A DNA stretch of 64,000 nucleotides from Sphingopyxis sp. H115. GTDB taxonomy: Bacteria; Pseudomonadota; Alphaproteobacteria; Sphingomonadales; Sphingomonadaceae. Numbering within the stretch: position 1 is the first letter of the stretch; each line of letters begins with the position of its first letter. The notes under the pieces were generated by a model, which did not search any database, was not told where the DNA came from, and saw only the letters and a list, made by a program, of their open reading frames with translations. Both the position numbers and the translations under genes were made by a program. The stretch lies in the NCBI RefSeq assembly GCF_001468465.1, contig NZ_LNSA01000015.1:1-64000 (forward strand), given 5' to 3'. Positions 17,501 through 25,287 of this stretch are shown here, piece after piece.

Positions 17501-18975
17501 TGACGAACGATCCTTACAAGGGGTCGCTCTACACCGCGTCGTCGCTCGCGGCCGTCGCGTCGACCTGGTTGCGCTACACGCCGTTCAACCAGTGCGGCCG
17601 CTCGCCGATCACAGGTCCGGGCGGCGTACGCGACGATCGCTGTGCGATCGCCGAGCCCGTTGCCGCCTATATGCACGACATCACCTCGCTGCGCCCACAC
17701 GACGGAACGCCGCGCGCGCTGATCGCGCTCGACTATCTGACTGCCTACGCCAGCGATCCGTTCCATTGTTTCGAGGGCGGGCGGAACGTACCGCTGTTCA
17801 AGGGGAACAACGCCACCCGCGATATCGGGCTGCGCGGCCATTATTACGGCTATGGGTCGGGTTCGCGCCCCGCGAACAAGTCATATTATGTCCAGGGCGG
17901 ACGCCAGTACGATATGGCGAACAGCTATAATCCCTGGTCGTCGAAAGTGCCCTATGGCGGGATTGCGGCGGACAAACCCTATTTCGGAACCAACGAAATC
18001 GACCTGCCGCACGCCCATCAATTCCCGCACTGGGGATCGCTGCTATGGAAATCGCCGGAGTTCGCCTTCCTGGGCCACAAGCTCAGCGACCAGGCGCGGC
18101 TGTACGAAAACTGGATCCTCTCGAGCCCGTTCGGCGACCCTAACCTGTTTGCTGAACGCGGGGCGGCTTGGCAGTTCCTGCACGCGGCGCTGATCTGGAA
18201 AACTGCTTCGCGCAATTCCGATCGCCTCTATTCGCGCGACGAAATACTGACTTTTGTCGTTCAGGATTTCGAGACGTTCAGCGCGGCGCACAAGACTTCA
18301 AACCCCGGATTCGACAATCCGCCGTCCAACGTGATGGTCGGGGGAAGTATCGACGATGCGCGGGCGATCTATGCCGCCACCCACCGCTTCGGTGTGTGCG
18401 GGCTGCACGATGGCGATGTCGCACAGCACGACTTCTACATCGGATATTGGCTGACGGCGCTGGGAATCGCCGAGCGGATCGGCTTCAATGCCGCCGTTCG
18501 GGGGCGGTCGGCGACCGCGGGTGCGGTGCTAGACTGGCTGATCGCCAAGCATCGCCAGCGCATCGTCGGCCGTATCAATGCCGCGGCCAATACCGACTGC
18601 GGAACGGGTACGCCCTATCTGCTGAGGATCTGGAGTCGCGCCAGCCTGATCGCGGCCGGCGGCAACGTGGCCGGCCTGCCGCAGGGTTATGCGAACCTTG
18701 CAGCGGTCAACGGCACCAATGTTTCGTGGGACGTGTTCCAGGAAGGCGCGAACATTGGCACCCGCGATGGACAGGCGATGGATCAACTGATTGCCGGGCC
18801 ATCGATCCTGAAAAACCAGCTTGGCCAATCGGGAAGCGACCTCGACCAGGCGGCGACCACCGCGGCAAGTTGGCGAAGCGAGAAGGTGACACAGCAGGAT
18901 TTGCTCGGTCCGAACGGCGCGGGAACGACCTGGTTCCGCTACCTTCAAATCGTTCACAATCCAGCGATTTCCTGA
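14518..18975 (+). CDS. 1485-residue protein with three tandem LamG-like repeats and a unique C-terminal half
   Basis: I do not recognise this protein as a whole. Residues 5-206, 226-428 and 490-692 are three copies of one unit of about 205 residues (shared pieces GPYAP, GSGATFDGTYL, LPAGTYLTAG, DPAKTQTPE, HWDSGRLRANFERNG, GGTVTFLRNG, NASLGNT). Their beta-rich look resembles concanavalin/LamG folds. The repeats are joined by Gly/Asp/Thr-rich linkers. Residues about 760-1485 are unrelated to the repeats and rich in Trp, Tyr, His and aromatic loops; a helical part near 1170-1290 might form a toroid like those in polysaccharide-active enzymes. No signal peptide is visible. It sits upstream of a likely sugar-transfer cluster, which hints at a surface or glycan-binding role. 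Confidence 0.85.
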   Translation: MTISTFTFSNATGPYAPSQTDGGVTAHHFAISGSGATFDGTYLNLPAGTYLTAGIADITLPTDADPAKTQTPEELTLEYVGILPADESPLVSLFDYGDGRIDLYAHWDSGRLRANFERNGTTAMIDSIGGLSTTAEERVGLRYVDDPSGVGGTVTFLRNGVVFGPSQALAFKPRLTPDSTLECNASLGNTANSRAQKVREIKLTLGAQTTTTPPGDGGGNDDGTSSAFAFPNASGPYAPVQANGGVTTQGFAISGSGATFDGTYLQLPAETYLTAGNAGIALPTNSDPAKTQTPEDITLEYVGILPATNSPLVSLYDYNDGEISLYAHWDTGRLRANFERNGTRAQIDSIGGLSLTAEERVGLRYVDNPSGAGGTITFLRNGAALGASQTLSFKPRITPDAVLECNASLGNTANSGAQKVREIKLTLGTQATTNPPSGGGGTFTVYGKPGTRFPLDIPVSGGAATYAVTIPSGLSVQERVTSTALIDRKSAYAFPNTGPDFAPTQTNDGVTSNSLEVVGLGASFDGSYLRLPAGTYLTAGSLGISLPTSADPAKTQTPVVIELEFTGILPANQSPLVSLFDYDAGEFSLNSHWDAGRLRLTMQRDGQSIQIDSVGGLSTIAQERVGVRYDDNPTGAGGTITFLRDGMPFGPSQAVAFKPRITPDAELEHNASLGNTSNSVAQKIANLSVTIEMAGQSYAFEPVTSGTISATQLEALHVDATGVSSPQATKIISVTPAGGTAFTVDVIVGPVVVSAGQAYRAVLENWSSGSRVDHPQVLVMTRPSRQNCQFEDSFLRANQAPWMECLPEGSAPTIAGIAYYCEAIRSGSYVQFQFGYDWTAVSMPDNPFGDPAGKDSYMVPHKWRIEDQAGNVLATVERPDGGPLNGTDIPRIFSGSYDGNGAAITNATNRWYPHGTVRSGVIWRSGAPGAYDQATIDANLPRYDASVPYGSHTHYSSNGFDVRLFGSDGFNGFGNTRVMPYQPTNHATLVPQAGVTNDPYKGSLYTASSLAAVASTWLRYTPFNQCGRSPITGPGGVRDDRCAIAEPVAAYMHDITSLRPHDGTPRALIALDYLTAYASDPFHCFEGGRNVPLFKGNNATRDIGLRGHYYGYGSGSRPANKSYYVQGGRQYDMANSYNPWSSKVPYGGIAADKPYFGTNEIDLPHAHQFPHWGSLLWKSPEFAFLGHKLSDQARLYENWILSSPFGDPNLFAERGAAWQFLHAALIWKTASRNSDRLYSRDEILTFVVQDFETFSAAHKTSNPGFDNPPSNVMVGGSIDDARAIYAATHRFGVCGLHDGDVAQHDFYIGYWLTALGIAERIGFNAAVRGRSATAGAVLDWLIAKHRQRIVGRINAAANTDCGTGTPYLLRIWSRASLIAAGGNVAGLPQGYANLAAVNGTNVSWDVFQEGANIGTRDGQAMDQLIAGPSILKNQLGQSGSDLDQAATTAASWRSEKVTQQDLLGPNGAGTTWFRYLQIVHNPAIS
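14530..16593 (+). repeat. Three tandem ~610-bp coding repeats
   Basis: Units at 14530-15135, 15193-15801 and 15985-16593 encode near-copies of the same domain. The first two are closest at DNA level; the third is more diverged and is preceded by an extra linker of about 60 residues. The pattern indicates duplication inside the gene. Confidence 0.85.
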
Positions 18976-19035
18976 TCGCCTCCATCGCATAGCGACGCGT
19001 CGGCTCCACTCGGCGCCAAATGATTGCCAAAATTG

Positions 19036-19068
19036 GAAGGGCGGATCGTCATCGACGATCCGCCCTTC
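19036..19068 (+). terminator. Rho-independent-type terminator after the repeat protein
   Basis: GAAGGGCGGATCGTC at 19036-19050 pairs perfectly with GACGATCCGCCCTTC at 19054-19068 around the loop ATC, giving a 15-bp stem, followed by ATTTA. It lies 60 bases after the stop and separates this gene from the SMR-glycosyltransferase-UbiA genes. Confidence 0.8.
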
Positions 19069-19218
19069 ATTTAGCGCATTTTCCGGGAAAATTCAGCCCG
19101 GCGATATGCTGAAATACAGCTCGTTCTTCAGGAATCGGCTCGACATTTCGTTCAAGATTAACCTTATCTTGAACCGCCGCGCTTAGTGGCAAACCGCTGA
19201 TAGACCGAAAGATTGTCC

Positions 19219-19587
19219 ATGACGGTGCGCCTGTTCCTTCTGATTCTCGCAAGCGTGAGCCTTTCCGCGCTTGCGCAGCTCGCGCTCAAGATCGGGACAG
19301 CCGCCGCCGCCGGCGGTCGGGCAACAGGCATCGGCGGCGAGATTGGCGGCCTTGCTCAGTCGCCGATGATCATCCTTGGCCTCGGTCTCTATGGCATCGG
19401 GGCGCTGCTTTGGCTTTTTGTCCTCGGCCGTGTGCCGCTGTCGCTGGCTTATCCCTTCGTCGGGATCGGGTTCATCCTGACGATGCTCGCGGGCGCCTTT
19501 TGGCTGAACGAAAGCATCAGCGTCGCCCGCCTTGCGGGAACCTTGTTGATCGCCATCGGCTGCGTGCTGGTCGCCCGCTCGGCGTAA
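19219..19587 (+). CDS. SMR/EamA-type small membrane protein (ArnE-like)
   Basis: The 122-residue protein has four hydrophobic segments, with the short loop GRVPLSLAYPFVGIGF typical of the ArnE/EmrE-like branch of the drug/metabolite transporter superfamily. In that branch ArnE/ArnF flip undecaprenyl-phosphate-aminoarabinose across the inner membrane. ATG 19219 is preferred over TTG 19213. It is four bases before a GT-C-like glycosyltransferase, and the UbiA fusion follows, so a lipid-linked sugar flippase role is more likely here than drug export. That remains an inference from neighbours. Confidence 0.8.
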   Translation: MTVRLFLLILASVSLSALAQLALKIGTAAAAGGRATGIGGEIGGLAQSPMIILGLGLYGIGALLWLFVLGRVPLSLAYPFVGIGFILTMLAGAFWLNESISVARLAGTLLIAIGCVLVARSA

Positions 19588-19591
19588 ACCC

Positions 19592-20878
19592 ATGACTTCG
19601 CGGGCCTCAACCATTCAGCCGTCGATACTGGAACTCTCACCGCGCGCCTGTTCGGTGTTGCTCGCCGCGATCGTTCTTGTTGCCGTGATGCTGAGAGTGG
19701 CGGGCGAGTGGGTCCTGAAGCACCCGCTCGATAGCGACTCGCTTGCCTATTTCACGATGGCTCAAGGCCTCGCCGAACGCGGCGAGCTCGCGGATATGTA
19801 CGGCCAAAAGGCTTTCTACAGCGCCGGCTATCCCTTGCTGCTAGCTCCCTTTTTCAAGGCATTCGGCAGTTCGGTGGGCACGGCGATAGCGGTCAACCTG
19901 CTCTTGTGCGCGATCAGCATCGGGCTGATATTCAGGCTCACGATCGCGCTCTCCGGACATCGCGGCGCGGGCCTGATCGCCGCCGCTATCTATGCGCTGT
20001 GGTTTCCGGGCATCTGGAACGCGACGATGCTGGCGAAGGAAAATCTCTCGACCCCCTTGCTACTTGGCATTGCCCTGTGCGCAGTCGGGATCGCACGCGG
20101 CGATCGCCCCGCCGGTACCGCGCTGATCGCGGGACTTTTGTGGGGTGCGGCGCTCGTCACAGGTGGCTCGGCGCTGCTCCTCTGCTTGGGCGTCGCGGCG
20201 GCCCTACTGATGCTCTGGCGGGCTCGGAACAGCTTTGCACCGGCATTTTCGGCGGGTCTGTGCGTCATCGCTGGGGCCGCGCTGGTGCTGGCGCCATGGC
20301 TCTATGCGACCAACCAGATGGTCGGCCGCCCGGTCCTCACCACCAACGCCGCGTTCAACCTCTATCTCGGCCACAACCCTGCCGCGACGGGCAAGTTCGT
20401 GAGCATCGCCGACACCCCGCTGGCAAAGGATTGGGAAGCCACGCGGCTCCGTCTTGGCGAGGTCGGCAACGCCGACCGCCTGCAAACCGAGGCGCTCGAC
20501 TGGATCGAAGCCAATCCGGGCAGGACGGCCGAACTGGCCGCGCTCAAACTCGCCTATTTCTGGCAGCCCAATCTGCCCGACGCGGACGACTTTGCAGCCT
20601 CAAAATCCGTCGCCGCGATCCGGGTCTTCGAGGTTGCACAATATGCGCTGATCCTGCTGCTTGGGCTGCTCGCCTTTCGCTCGCGGCGGATCGCCAGCGA
20701 CGGAAAATGGATTTTCGCCGCCATGATCGCGGGCTTCTGGTTGATCCACGCCGCAGCCTATATCATCGTCCGTTACCGCGATCCGGCGATTCCGCTGCTG
20801 ATCGTCATGGCTGCCATCCCGGTCGCGGTAGGGATCGAGCGGCTTTCGGCGCGAAGGGCCCCACGCGATGCGGCATGA
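19592..20878 (+). CDS. Membrane glycosyltransferase, GT-C (PMT/ArnT-like)
   Basis: The 428-residue multi-pass protein begins with a hydrophobic segment followed by DSDSLAYFTMAQGLAERGE, resembling the first periplasmic loop of GT-C enzymes, whose acidic pair is catalytic. It has about ten hydrophobic segments and a soluble stretch near residues 250-330. GT-C enzymes use polyprenyl-phosphate sugars as donors on the outer face of the inner membrane. It overlaps the UbiA-fusion gene by 11 bases. The acceptor is unknown; the family call is based on topology and the first-loop motif. Confidence 0.7.
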   Translation: MTSRASTIQPSILELSPRACSVLLAAIVLVAVMLRVAGEWVLKHPLDSDSLAYFTMAQGLAERGELADMYGQKAFYSAGYPLLLAPFFKAFGSSVGTAIAVNLLLCAISIGLIFRLTIALSGHRGAGLIAAAIYALWFPGIWNATMLAKENLSTPLLLGIALCAVGIARGDRPAGTALIAGLLWGAALVTGGSALLLCLGVAAALLMLWRARNSFAPAFSAGLCVIAGAALVLAPWLYATNQMVGRPVLTTNAAFNLYLGHNPAATGKFVSIADTPLAKDWEATRLRLGEVGNADRLQTEALDWIEANPGRTAELAALKLAYFWQPNLPDADDFAASKSVAAIRVFEVAQYALILLLGLLAFRSRRIASDGKWIFAAMIAGFWLIHAAAYIIVRYRDPAIPLLIVMAAIPVAVGIERLSARRAPRDAA

Positions 20879-22331
20879 ACGACCCGATCCGGCCGACGAG
20901 GCCGTGCCGTTGTTCGTTGACGTCGACGGGACGCTGACGCGCGCGGATATCTCACTCGAAAGTTTCGTGCGGATCGCGCGCTCCAGCTGGGCCGCGATGA
21001 TCGCGGTGCTGGCATGGCTGGTCGCGGGCCGCGCCGTGGCCAAGACGATGGCGGCGCGGCGCGACCGCATCGATGCCGCGCGACTGCCTTACCGCGAAGA
21101 GGTGCTTGATATCATCGAGCAGGCCAGGGCCGAAGGCCGTCCCGTGATCCTTGCGAGCGCGAGCCATTGGCGGCACATCCGGCGTATCGCCGACCATCTC
21201 ACGCTGTCGGATCCGGTCATTGCAACGCGCGGCCGGTCCAATCTCAAAGGCGCCGCCAAGCTGGCCGCCATTCGCGCACGTATCGGCCCCGATACGCCCT
21301 TCGACTATGTGGGTGACAGCCGCGCCGACGCCTGCCTGTGGCGTGCAGCGCGGCGCGGCTGGTCGGTCGGCCATATCCCGCCGCGATCGCCAGTCGAACG
21401 TCTTGGGGCCCCGCGCCCCGGTCCTGCCCGGGCCATCATCAAGGCCATGCGCCCTCACCAATGGGCGAAGAATGCGCTGGTGATCGTTCCCGCTTTCACG
21501 TCGGGCGAGTTCATGACAAGGGGCGTGTTGCCGACGGCGGTGGCGGCTGCGATGCTCATGTCGCTGATCGCCTCGTCAATCTATTTGCTGAACGACCTGC
21601 TCGATATCGACTCCGATCGCGCGCATCGTACCAAGTGGAAGCGACCGCTTGCTAATGGCGATATCGCGATCCCTGCTGCGCTGGGTCTGTCCTTGCTGCT
21701 CGCAGCCGCGGGCCTTGCCGGGGGATGGCTGCTGGGCGGCCCGGAACTGACCTTCTGGCTCCTCGCTTATATGGCGATCACGACCGCTTATTCATTCCGG
21801 CTGAAGGCGGTGATGGTCGGCGACGCCATCGTCCTCGCCTCGCTTTACACGATCCGGATCTGGATCGGTGCGATCGCGATCGGGGTACCGCTCAGCTTCT
21901 GGCTGTTGCTGTTCTCGGTTTTCCTGTTCCTGAGCCTTGCCTATCTCAAACGCTATGTGGAGATGCGCGACGCCATCGAGCCGGAGCGCCTGCTGAGCGG
22001 GCGCGGGTATGTCGGCGGCGACCTCGACGTGGTGATGATGTCCGGGATTTCGGCCGGAATGGTTGCGATCCTTGTCCTCGCGCTGTTTGCGCATGACCCG
22101 GCGACAGCCGAACATTATGCGCTGCCCGAAATGCTGTGGCTACTCTGCCTGCCGCTGATCTATTGGCTGAACCGCATCTGGATGATGGCGCGACGCGGCG
22201 AGGTGGAAGGCGACCCGGTGGCTTTCGCGATCAAGGACGGCCGGAGCATCGCCGTCGGTGCCGCGATGGTCTGCATCTTCCTTGGTGCCCTCTACGGACC
22301 GGCGATCGTCGATTTGGTCGCGCCGGAATGA
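20868..22331 (+). CDS. HAD-UbiA fusion, polyprenyl-phosphate phosphoribosyltransferase-like
   Basis: The 487-residue protein joins two parts. Residues about 12-170 are a HAD phosphatase-like domain (motif I VDVDGTLT near residue 18, and GDSRADACLW as the late acidic motif). Residues about 190-487 are a UbiA-type integral membrane prenyltransferase (MRPHQWAKNALV, then NDLLDIDSDRAHRTKWKRPL with the Asp-rich NDxxDxxxD motif). The closest functional relatives by motif are decaprenyl-phosphate 5-phosphoribosyltransferases. The fusion could transfer phosphoribose to a polyprenyl phosphate and remove the 5-phosphate in one polypeptide. Gene order supports coupling with the SMR and GT-C proteins. Confidence 0.8.
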   Translation: MRHERPDPADEAVPLFVDVDGTLTRADISLESFVRIARSSWAAMIAVLAWLVAGRAVAKTMAARRDRIDAARLPYREEVLDIIEQARAEGRPVILASASHWRHIRRIADHLTLSDPVIATRGRSNLKGAAKLAAIRARIGPDTPFDYVGDSRADACLWRAARRGWSVGHIPPRSPVERLGAPRPGPARAIIKAMRPHQWAKNALVIVPAFTSGEFMTRGVLPTAVAAAMLMSLIASSIYLLNDLLDIDSDRAHRTKWKRPLANGDIAIPAALGLSLLLAAAGLAGGWLLGGPELTFWLLAYMAITTAYSFRLKAVMVGDAIVLASLYTIRIWIGAIAIGVPLSFWLLLFSVFLFLSLAYLKRYVEMRDAIEPERLLSGRGYVGGDLDVVMMSGISAGMVAILVLALFAHDPATAEHYALPEMLWLLCLPLIYWLNRIWMMARRGEVEGDPVAFAIKDGRSIAVGAAMVCIFLGALYGPAIVDLVAPE

Positions 22332-22382
22332 CAAAATAGAGCGTGTGCGGCAATTGCCGACCGTTACCGGCATCCCGAAACA

Positions 22383-22412
22383 CAAAAAAAGAACCCGGCC
22401 AAAAGACCGGGT
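22383..22412 (-). terminator. Rho-independent terminator of the minus-strand catabolic operon
   Basis: Read on the minus strand, ACCCGG and CCGGGT pair around an 8-base loop (22393-22412) and are followed by TTCTTTTTTTG. It lies 36 bases past the VOC stop and closes the long minus-strand operon that starts with the MFS gene. Confidence 0.85.
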
Positions 22413-22448
22413 CAGGAGGAGTTCCCAATGGGTAATGATTGGGAAATT

Positions 22449-23042
22449 CTATTCGGCGGGCACCGGCGTGCGGCCGACGATGAAGCCTTCGCGTTTCGTG
22501 CCGTCGGCCTGTACCGGGTCGTGCGCGACGTCGCTCTCGTTGAACTCCTTCGTCCAAGCCGCGAATTCGAGGCACACGCCGTCGGGATCGAAGAAATAGA
22601 CCGAGCGCACGAAGACGCCGGGGTGTAGTTCGGCCGACGATTGGGTCGGGCTGTCGTCGTGGTTGAGCACCGGAGTGACCTCGATGCCCTTCTCGATCAG
22701 GCGGTTGTAATAGTCATCGAACTTGTCGGCACGGACGTTGATCGCGATATGGTTCATCGATCCGTGCGCCGACACGAAGCTGCCCTTCGTCGGCAGCGCA
22801 GCGGGAGCGGAAATGCCCGGCACCGCCTCAGGCGCATTCGGGAACCAGAAGAAGGCGAGGCTGTCGCCGTTGCCGATGTCGAAGAAGAAATGCTGGCCGC
22901 GCCCGCCTGGCAGGTCGATCGTCTTGGTCAGCGGCATGCCGAGTTTGTCGCGGTAAAACTCGACCGTCTTCGCCATATCCTTGCACACGAGCGCGAGGTG
23001 GTTGACCCCGCAGAATTCGAACTCGCTATTTGCTGCAGCCAT
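22449..23042 (-). CDS. VOC (glyoxalase/extradiol dioxygenase-fold) protein
   Basis: The 197-residue protein has paired beta-alpha-beta-beta-beta modules: candidate metal ligands are His in GVNHLALV near residue 14, His in MNHIAI near 104 and Glu in CLEFAAW near 165. The family includes glyoxalase I, extradiol dioxygenases and epimerases; all use a divalent metal. ATG 23042 has GGAG seven bases upstream. It is the last gene of a seven-gene minus-strand operon, directly after a GST. A glutathione-linked or ring-cleavage role would fit this setting, but no subfamily is certain. Confidence 0.82.
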   Translation of the reverse strand: MAAANSEFEFCGVNHLALVCKDMAKTVEFYRDKLGMPLTKTIDLPGGRGQHFFFDIGNGDSLAFFWFPNAPEAVPGISAPAALPTKGSFVSAHGSMNHIAINVRADKFDDYYNRLIEKGIEVTPVLNHDDSPTQSSAELHPGVFVRSVYFFDPDGVCLEFAAWTKEFNESDVAHDPVQADGTKREGFIVGRTPVPAE

Positions 23043-23053
23043 GATCCGTCTCC

Positions 23054-23671
23054 TTAGTTTGCAGTGGTGCTGGCGCGGCTTTTCACCCGGTCGTACCAGC
23101 CGAGAATATGCCTGTTGGCGGGATCGATCGGTTGCCCCACCGACGCGCCGAAATCGAGAAAAGCGAACAGCATGATGTCCGCGAGGCTGAAGCGGTCGCC
23201 TGCGACGAACGCGCGCCCGGCGATCTGCGCATCGAGCCATTTGATCCCGTCCTGCGCCGTTGCCTTCAGCCCTTCGGCCGCTTCGGGAAGACAACGCAGT
23301 CGAGCCTCGAACAGCGGCAACCCTTCGGCGAAGCGGAAGCCGTTGGTCAGCGGCTCGCAAATCTTGAGGTCGATGCGCCGCGTCCACATGCGCGTGTCGG
23401 CGCGTTCCTCGGGGGTCGAACCGATCAAACTCGTATCGGGATATTTCTCGTCGAGATATTCGCAGATCGCAATGATCTCGCAGATGAAACTGCCGTCGTC
23501 GAGTTCGAGCGCCGGCGTCTGTCCGGCGGGGTTCACATCGACATTATAGGGCGCGCGCCGGTTCTCGCCGCCGCGCAGGTCGATCGTGACCTCGGGGATC
23601 TCGATACCCTTTTCGGCCATGAAAAGCTTCACGACGCGGGGGTTCGGGCCGACGCTGGTGTAGAATTTCAT
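23054..23671 (-). CDS. Glutathione S-transferase family protein
   Basis: About 205 residues with a thioredoxin-like N-terminal half (MKFYTSVGPNPRVVKLFMAE, cis-proline region GQTPALELDDG, glutathione-binding ICEIIAICEYLDE) and an all-helical C-terminal half with the N-capping motif GDRFSLADIML. ATG 23671 is chosen since GGGAGAGGA precedes it. It differs from the three YghU/nu-like GSTs elsewhere in the window, so a separate role is likely. It is in the MFS-led operon, 11 bases before the VOC gene, and a GTCAAT-TTA-ATTGAC palindrome lies 42 bases upstream. Confidence 0.88.
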   Translation of the reverse strand: MKFYTSVGPNPRVVKLFMAEKGIEIPEVTIDLRGGENRRAPYNVDVNPAGQTPALELDDGSFICEIIAICEYLDEKYPDTSLIGSTPEERADTRMWTRRIDLKICEPLTNGFRFAEGLPLFEARLRCLPEAAEGLKATAQDGIKWLDAQIAGRAFVAGDRFSLADIMLFAFLDFGASVGQPIDPANRHILGWYDRVKSRASTTAN

Positions 23672-23712
23672 TCTGTCCTCTCCCGTCTCTCTTATCATTT
23701 TACCGACCAATC

Positions 23713-23727
23713 GTCAATTTAATTGAC
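23713..23727. promoter_or_regulatory. Second-type palindrome GTCAAT-N3-ATTGAC, copy 1
   Basis: GTCAAT TTA ATTGAC has perfect 6-base arms. It overlaps the stop codon of the SMP-30 gene and lies 42 bases upstream of the GST start, so it may mark an internal promoter for GST-VOC. The same arms and spacing recur at 32394-32408. Confidence 0.55.
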
Positions 23728-24633
23728 GGATAAGCCTGGACGCGGCCATCGCATGCGGTAGAGCGTTCCTGTTGTCGACGCCGTCACATATGCATCGCAC
23801 CGGTCGACGCCGCCAAAGGCGATGTTGGTGATGCCGATGTCGGGCAGCGGGACAAACTGCGATCCGCCGCCATAGGGGTCGAATATCGTGATCCCGCCCT
23901 CGACCATCGTGCCGACGCAGATATTCCCGCTTTCCTCGATCGCCATGCTGTCGAGCAGGCGAAAGGCGGGCGGCGTGCCGACGAAGCGGCCGGGCGCCCA
24001 AGGTGGCGGCGGCGCGAGCTCACCGGGCACGACGATGTCCATCGCCCATACCCGCGCGGTCATCGTTTCGCTGACGTAAAGCGTCTTGCCATCGGGCGCG
24101 AGGCCGATGCCGTTGGGCCCCATCATATCGGCGCGCTGGCGGATGATCGTCGAGCCATCCGCCGCCGCATAATAGACTGCGCCATGGTCGCGGCCGGTGT
24201 CGCGCACCTGACCATGATCGGTGAACCAGAAGCCGCCCGCGGCGTCGAACACGATATCGTTCGGCCCCTTGAGCCGTCCTCCCTCGAAACTGTCGTAGAG
24301 CGTCGTCACCGCGCCGCTCGTCACGTCGACGCGCTGAATCGACCCGCAGGCGTCCGCGTTTGCCGCGTGGCCGGGAAACAGCAGGTTGTCCGCCTCGATC
24401 CACTCGAAACCGCCATTGTTGCAGACATAGGCCGCGCCGTCGCGCCCGATGGCAAGCCCGTTCGGCCCGCCGCCAAGTTCGGCGACCACCGACAGGCTGC
24501 CATCGGGCGCGACGCGCGTCAGCGTCCCGCGCGCGATCTCGACGAGCAGTATCGACCCGTCCGACATCGGGACGGGGCCTTCGGGAAATCGAAGGCCCGT
24601 CGCGACGACCTCTGGCGGGCCGTAGCCGCTCAT
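23719..24633 (-). CDS. SMP-30/gluconolactonase/LRE-like lactonase
   Basis: The 304-residue six-bladed beta-propeller protein carries FPEGPV near residue 16 (metal-binding Glu), GPNGLAIG near 55, the NDIVFDAAG Asn-Asp near 123 and a late SMAIEESGNI. These are the usual divalent-metal ligands of SMP-30 lactonases, which open sugar or aliphatic lactones. Its ATG overlaps the stop of the CMD-family gene by four bases. In this operon it would suit hydrolysis of a lactone made by an oxidation step. Substrate unknown. Confidence 0.85.
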   Translation of the reverse strand: MSGYGPPEVVATGLRFPEGPVPMSDGSILLVEIARGTLTRVAPDGSLSVVAELGGGPNGLAIGRDGAAYVCNNGGFEWIEADNLLFPGHAANADACGSIQRVDVTSGAVTTLYDSFEGGRLKGPNDIVFDAAGGFWFTDHGQVRDTGRDHGAVYYAAADGSTIIRQRADMMGPNGIGLAPDGKTLYVSETMTARVWAMDIVVPGELAPPPPWAPGRFVGTPPAFRLLDSMAIEESGNICVGTMVEGGITIFDPYGGGSQFVPLPDIGITNIAFGGVDRCDAYVTASTTGTLYRMRWPRPGLSVN

Positions 24634-25277
24634 CCGTTCGCTGGCCTTGGGGCGCTGAGGAAGTCGGCGGCGCTGAAGCCTTCGGGCGCGGCGATCTCGA
24701 CGATCGGGTCCTCGCGCGCGTCATATTCCATGCGCAGCGCGCGCGTAATCACGGCGTGCATGTCATAAAGGCAGGTGATGTAGGTGAATTCGAAGATCTG
24801 CTCATCGTTCCAGAAGGTCTTGAGCTTGTCGAACACCTCGAGCGGCACGCGCCCGTCGGCCTGGCTCAGGCAATCGGCATAGGCGAGCACGGTGCGTTCC
24901 TGTTCGTCATAGCAGTCCGCCACCTGCCAGTGCGCGATGGCGGCGATCTTTTCCTCGCTGACGCCGAGGCCGCGGAGCGACTTGCAATGCTGCGAAAAGA
25001 CAAACTGGCTGCCCTTGACCCAGCCCGCGCGCGTCTGGCCCAGTTCGCGGAGCACCGGATCGATCGTGCGCGCCGGGTTGCGATAGACGGCGAAGCCTTT
25101 GACCGCATGCTCGAAGATGTCGGGCGACAGCGCGAACACCGTCCACCAGTCGCCGGGCGTGCCGGTAGCGGTGCCGGGCTCGGCGACGGGGTCGCGGTCG
25201 CCGAACAGGCGGTTATAGTAAGCAAGGACGGTCTCGTCGGTGACTTCCGAGCGGGGAACCTGGCGCAGGACGGGCAT
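24630..25277 (-). CDS. Carboxymuconolactone decarboxylase (CMD/AhpD-fold) family protein
   Basis: The 215-residue all-helical protein shows a CMD-like layout with a conserved SQHCKSLRGLGVSEEKI block near residues 93-109; here the usual ExxCxxC is reduced to a single cysteine in the block, so a disulfide reductase role is unlikely. ATG 25277 has GGAG upstream; longer forms would run into the next gene. It is the fourth gene of the MFS-led operon. CMD-like proteins are frequent in aromatic and steroid catabolic clusters, often with unknown function. Confidence 0.8.
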   Translation of the reverse strand: MPVLRQVPRSEVTDETVLAYYNRLFGDRDPVAEPGTATGTPGDWWTVFALSPDIFEHAVKGFAVYRNPARTIDPVLRELGQTRAGWVKGSQFVFSQHCKSLRGLGVSEEKIAAIAHWQVADCYDEQERTVLAYADCLSQADGRVPLEVFDKLKTFWNDEQIFEFTYITCLYDMHAVITRALRMEYDAREDPIVEIAAPEGFSAADFLSAPRPANG

Positions 25278-25287
25278 GATTGACTCC

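Noticed and set aside
16222-17841. A 539-codon minus-strand frame inside the repeat protein gene
   Set aside because: Arg-rich shadow of a strong plus-strand gene with repeated domains and a good ribosome-binding site.
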